Shown here piece after piece: positions 61,559 to 64,000 of a DNA stretch of 64,000 nt. Each line of letters starts with the position of its first letter. Position 1 is the first letter of the stretch. The DNA comes from Bacilli bacterium. GTDB lineage: Bacteria; Bacillota; Bacilli; RF39; UBA660. The notes beneath the pieces were generated by a model. That model did no database searches. It had not been told where the DNA came from and saw only the letters and a list, made by a program, of their open reading frames with translations. Made by a program: the position numbers and the translations under genes. The DNA is taken from the NCBI GenBank assembly GCA_017525015.1, contig JAFXUK010000015.1:99363-163362 (forward strand). The letters run 5' to 3'.

Positions 61559-61567
61559 GCTATTATA
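61559..61567 (+). promoter_or_regulatory. Extended -10 promoter (TGCTATTAT) for yvcK-whiA
   Basis: TGC-TATTAT lies 19 bases before the yvcK start at 61587. Confidence 0.5.
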
Positions 61568-61586
61568 TGTTATGAGGTGGGTAATA

Positions 61587-62531
61587 ATGAAAAAAATAGT
61601 AATATTCGGTGGAGGTAGTGGACTATCTCAACTTTTAAAAGGTATAATGCAATTCCCTTGGGACGTAACAGCAGTTGTTTCTGTATCAGATAATGGAAGT
61701 AGTACAGGAAGACTAAGAGAGGAATTTGATATTCCTGCTGTAGGTGACATAACAAAAGTATTAATGGCTATGTCTACAGAATCAAAAGGAGTTAAAGATT
61801 TATTCAATTATCGTTTTAATAACGAAAGTAGTCTTGGTAATCATACAATAAGAAACCTAATTATGACAGCATTGTTAGATCAACATGGTAACTTTGCGCA
61901 TTCATTACCAATTCTTTGTGATTTATTAGACGTTAAAGGTAAAATACTTCCTTTAACAGAAGATAATGTTGATTTAGTAGGAATTACTAAAGATGGCAAA
62001 AAAATTGTTGGTGAAGAACAAATAACTGAATCAAAAAGTAAAATTGTTGATTTGAAATATAGTAAGAAAGTAAAAGCAACACCTAAAGTAATTGAAGCTA
62101 TTAAACAAGCAGACTTAATCATCTTTAGTTCTGGATCTTTATTAACTAGTATTCTACCTAACTTAATAGTTCCAGAAATAGTAGAAGCTATTGAAAACTC
62201 AAAAGCTAAAACTATGTATATTTGCAATATGCTTACTCAACCAGGTGAAACAGATAACTTTAAAGTAAGTGATCATATTAAAGTATTACAAAAACACCTA
62301 GGTAGTAGAAAAGTAGATGTAGTAATCGCTAATACTGCTAAAATACCTAGAAACATGTCTTTATTAGTTAAATCTGAAGGAAAAGACACTGTTGATATAG
62401 ATGATAAAAACTTAGAAAAGATGGGTGTTAAAGTAATAGAAGAGAAATTATTTAAAGTAGAAGATGGTTATGTAAGACATAACTCATTAAAAACTGCTTA
62501 CTTAATCTTCTCATACTTAATGGGTGAATAA
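61587..62531 (+). CDS. yvcK: Gluconeogenesis/cell-shape factor YvcK (GlmR), CofD-like
   Basis: The 314-aa protein has FGGGSGLSQLLKGI near the start, VVSVSDNGSSTGRLR, PAVGDITKVL and NHTIRNLIMTAL, which define the YvcK/CofD-like family. It binds UDP-GlcNAc and coordinates cell wall precursor supply in Bacillus. AGGTGGGTAATA precedes ATG 61587; an upstream in-frame start at 61527 would cover the promoter. Only yvcK-whiA is present; yvcJ (rapZ) and crh of the Bacillus operon are not in this window. Confidence 0.93.
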   Translation: MKKIVIFGGGSGLSQLLKGIMQFPWDVTAVVSVSDNGSSTGRLREEFDIPAVGDITKVLMAMSTESKGVKDLFNYRFNNESSLGNHTIRNLIMTALLDQHGNFAHSLPILCDLLDVKGKILPLTEDNVDLVGITKDGKKIVGEEQITESKSKIVDLKYSKKVKATPKVIEAIKQADLIIFSSGSLLTSILPNLIVPEIVEAIENSKAKTMYICNMLTQPGETDNFKVSDHIKVLQKHLGSRKVDVVIANTAKIPRNMSLLVKSEGKDTVDIDDKNLEKMGVKVIEEKLFKVEDGYVRHNSLKTAYLIFSYLMGE

Positions 62532-62532
62532 A

Positions 62533-63462
62533 ATGACATTCACTACTAGAATAAAAGAAGAGGTTACTAAGAATGATATTACCGTTCTAGAGTCACTAGT
62601 AGAATTATCTGCTTATGTTAGATATGCTTCTAAAATAACAGATAATAAAATTGTTTTAACTATGGAGAACGCCTCTGTAGCTAGAAGAGTTTATAAAGAT
62701 ATAAAAAATAACTTTGGAATAAATATAAAAATCATAGTTCGAAATCAAAAAAGATTTAGAGTAAAACAAATATATATTTTAGAGATATCTGAAAAAGTAA
62801 ATGAAATACTAGAAACATTAAATATCTTAAAAGATGGTCGAAAGACTCAACCAGAAGATTTCTTCTTATCCTCAGATGAAGAAAGAGCATCCTTCTTAAG
62901 AGGAGCTTTCCTAGCTTGCGGAAGTATTAATGATCCTAGTACTTCAGGATATCATTTAGAATTTGCTACATCTTTAAAAAAAGATGGTGAATTCATAAAA
63001 GAGATATTAAAAGAATTTGGTATAACATCAAAAGTATTAAAAAGAAATAATAATTATATGACCTATATTAAATCAGCCGAAATGATATCATATTTAATAA
63101 GGCTTTTTGGAGCCACTAATGCCTTCTTCTATTTTGAAGACATTAGAATATATAGAGATCATAAAAACATGGTAAATCGTCTAAATAACTGCGAAATAGC
63201 TAATCAAGAAAAAATACTTAAAACAAGTATCAAACAAATGGAATATATTAACTATATTAAAGAAAACGATTTACTAGGACTTCTTGATGAAAATGTTCAA
63301 GAAGCAGTTAAATATCGAGAAATGTATCCAGAAACATCTTTACAAGAATTAGCAGATATAATATCTCAAGAAACAAATAGAAAGATTGGAAAATCTGGAA
63401 TAAATCATTACTTTATAAAAGTAAAAAATTTAGTTGAAAAACATAAAGAAAAAAATAAATAA
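62533..63462 (+). CDS. whiA: Sporulation/cell division regulator WhiA
   Basis: The 310-aa protein has the homing endonuclease-like N-terminal domains (REEVTKNDI onward, then FLRGAFLACGSINDP) and a C-terminal helix-turn-helix (ETSLQELADIISQETNRKIG). WhiA binds DNA; in non-sporulating Firmicutes it influences cell division and chromosome segregation. ATG 62533 follows the yvcK stop by one base. Confidence 0.95.
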   Translation: MTFTTRIKEEVTKNDITVLESLVELSAYVRYASKITDNKIVLTMENASVARRVYKDIKNNFGINIKIIVRNQKRFRVKQIYILEISEKVNEILETLNILKDGRKTQPEDFFLSSDEERASFLRGAFLACGSINDPSTSGYHLEFATSLKKDGEFIKEILKEFGITSKVLKRNNNYMTYIKSAEMISYLIRLFGATNAFFYFEDIRIYRDHKNMVNRLNNCEIANQEKILKTSIKQMEYINYIKENDLLGLLDENVQEAVKYREMYPETSLQELADIISQETNRKIGKSGINHYFIKVKNLVEKHKEKNK

Positions 63463-63476
63463 AAGGTGGTCATTTT

Positions 63477-64000
63477 ATGATATTAGATGGCATGAGTTCC
63501 TTATCATTCTGTGAAAGAGAAGGAATACTAAGAACATTTAAAATAATATATTTATTACTAAATATTATTCGTGTTTTAGTTCCCGTAATAATAATTATTA
63601 TTGGAACAAAAGACTTAATGAATGCTGTTCTCCAGAGTAACTCTGATGAAATGAAAAAAGCACCATCTATATTTATCAAACGACTAATTGCTGGATTAAT
63701 AATATTCCTAATACCATCATTACTTGATACAGTTTTCAATATGGTAGCAAGTTATGAAAAAAATCCAACAGAATTTGCTGGTTGTAGTGTTTGTTTAACT
63801 AATGGCAATGATTGTGATACTTTAATGGAAGTTGCTAAAGCAACAGAACTATCTATTAAAGCATCTGAAAGAAGAGCTTCTCAAGAAGCTAATGAAATAA
63901 CTGATGCTGATATAGCTAACTGGGAAAAACATAAAGCAGAAAGACTAAAAAGACAACAAGAGAACAAAAATAATCCTAATAATAACAATAATAATAATAA
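63477..64000 (+). CDS. Membrane protein with KRLIAGL two-helix module, 3' truncated by window end
   Basis: The visible 174 residues start MILDGMSSLSFCEREGILRT after AAAGGTGG (15 bases after whiA). Two hydrophobic helices (about 24-42 and 63-80) are joined by a loop ending IKRLIAGLIIFLIPSLLD, clearly homologous to residues 20-85 of the NAGPA-domain protein at 765-2216. After the second helix come AGCSVCL, a charged helical part and an Asn-rich stretch that runs off the window. The C-terminal domain is not visible, so function is open; the module may anchor diverse outer domains. Confidence 0.75.
   Translation, partial: MILDGMSSLSFCEREGILRTFKIIYLLLNIIRVLVPVIIIIIGTKDLMNAVLQSNSDEMKKAPSIFIKRLIAGLIIFLIPSLLDTVFNMVASYEKNPTEFAGCSVCLTNGNDCDTLMEVAKATELSIKASERRASQEANEITDADIANWEKHKAERLKRQQENKNNPNNNNNNN

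Noticed and set aside
63470..63739. Minus-strand ORF at the right end
   Set aside because: The plus strand has a well-supported gene from 63477 with a ribosome site and homology to the protein at 765-2216.
1..64000. Mobile element borders around the type VII island
   Set aside because: No integrase, transposase, tRNA target or matching direct repeats at 25.7 and 51.2 kb were recognised; lateral origin remains possible but is unsupported here.

Overview
The window is AT-rich (about 30% GC by eye), densely coding DNA from a low-GC Bacillota (Firmicutes) chromosome. It carries soj-spo0J, rpsF-ssb-rpsR, rplI-dnaB, walJ-rlmH, murC, murD, ftsEX, yvcK-whiA, AGGAGG-type ribosome binding sites and many intrinsic terminators. 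TGA is a real stop codon: a classical prfB frameshift site is present and several genes end in TGA, so the code is standard and not the Mollicutes code. Sporulation genes, rRNA, tRNA, CRISPR arrays, integrases and transposases were not seen. The mix fits an uncultured, gut-type, reduced-genome lineage of Bacilli or Clostridia, but the exact lineage is my inference.

Layout. 1-2.8 kb: a truncated radical SAM gene, a membrane protein with a phosphodiester-glycosidase (NAGPA) domain, and a small lipoprotein. 2.9-5.8 kb: a three-gene satellite cluster of type VII secretion type (tandem WXG-like protein, coiled-coil partner, C39-like cysteine peptidase with a C-terminal anchor), containing a 23-bp hairpin between its first two genes. 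5.8-14.6 kb: flavodoxin, XTP pyrophosphatase, ferredoxin-type aldo/keto reductase, tandem HD protein, a YdjI/YdjG-like SPFH plus zinc-ribbon pair, and NfnAB. 14.6-25.7 kb: prfB, tilS, ftsH, soj-spo0J-mscS-DUF951-abgT, ychF and rpsF-ssb-rpsR.

25.8-51.2 kb is a type VII secretion (T7SS, Esx) island lying between rpsR and rplI, which sit close together in many Firmicutes. It encodes EssC (1530 aa) and EsaB/YukD, two W[FY]xE paralogs, a 3019-aa multidomain putative effector followed by small unknown genes, an alpha/beta hydrolase, and (after inverted murC and murD) WXG100 proteins and two more C39-like peptidases with nearly duplicated catalytic domains. EssA, EssB and EsaA homologues were not recognised. 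All three C39-like proteins keep a Cys-His-Asp set with identical His-Asp spacing. The large effector has a transglutaminase-like Cys-His-Asp set, a second papain-like region and a C-terminus resembling HopA1-type effectors. This island is the best candidate for an undescribed system.

51.3-64 kb: rplI-dnaB-M23 peptidase-walJ-rlmH, ung, lemA, an MBL hydrolase, a YitT family protein, ftsE-ftsX-M23 peptidase, yvcK-whiA, and a truncated gene whose N-terminal two-helix membrane module matches that of the NAGPA protein at the other end of the window.

Most transcription units start from an extended -10 element (TGnTATAAT or close) with no good -35, often directly behind the previous terminator. No stretch of 300 bases lacks a gene; the longest gaps are 110-155 bases and hold terminators, promoters or leaders.
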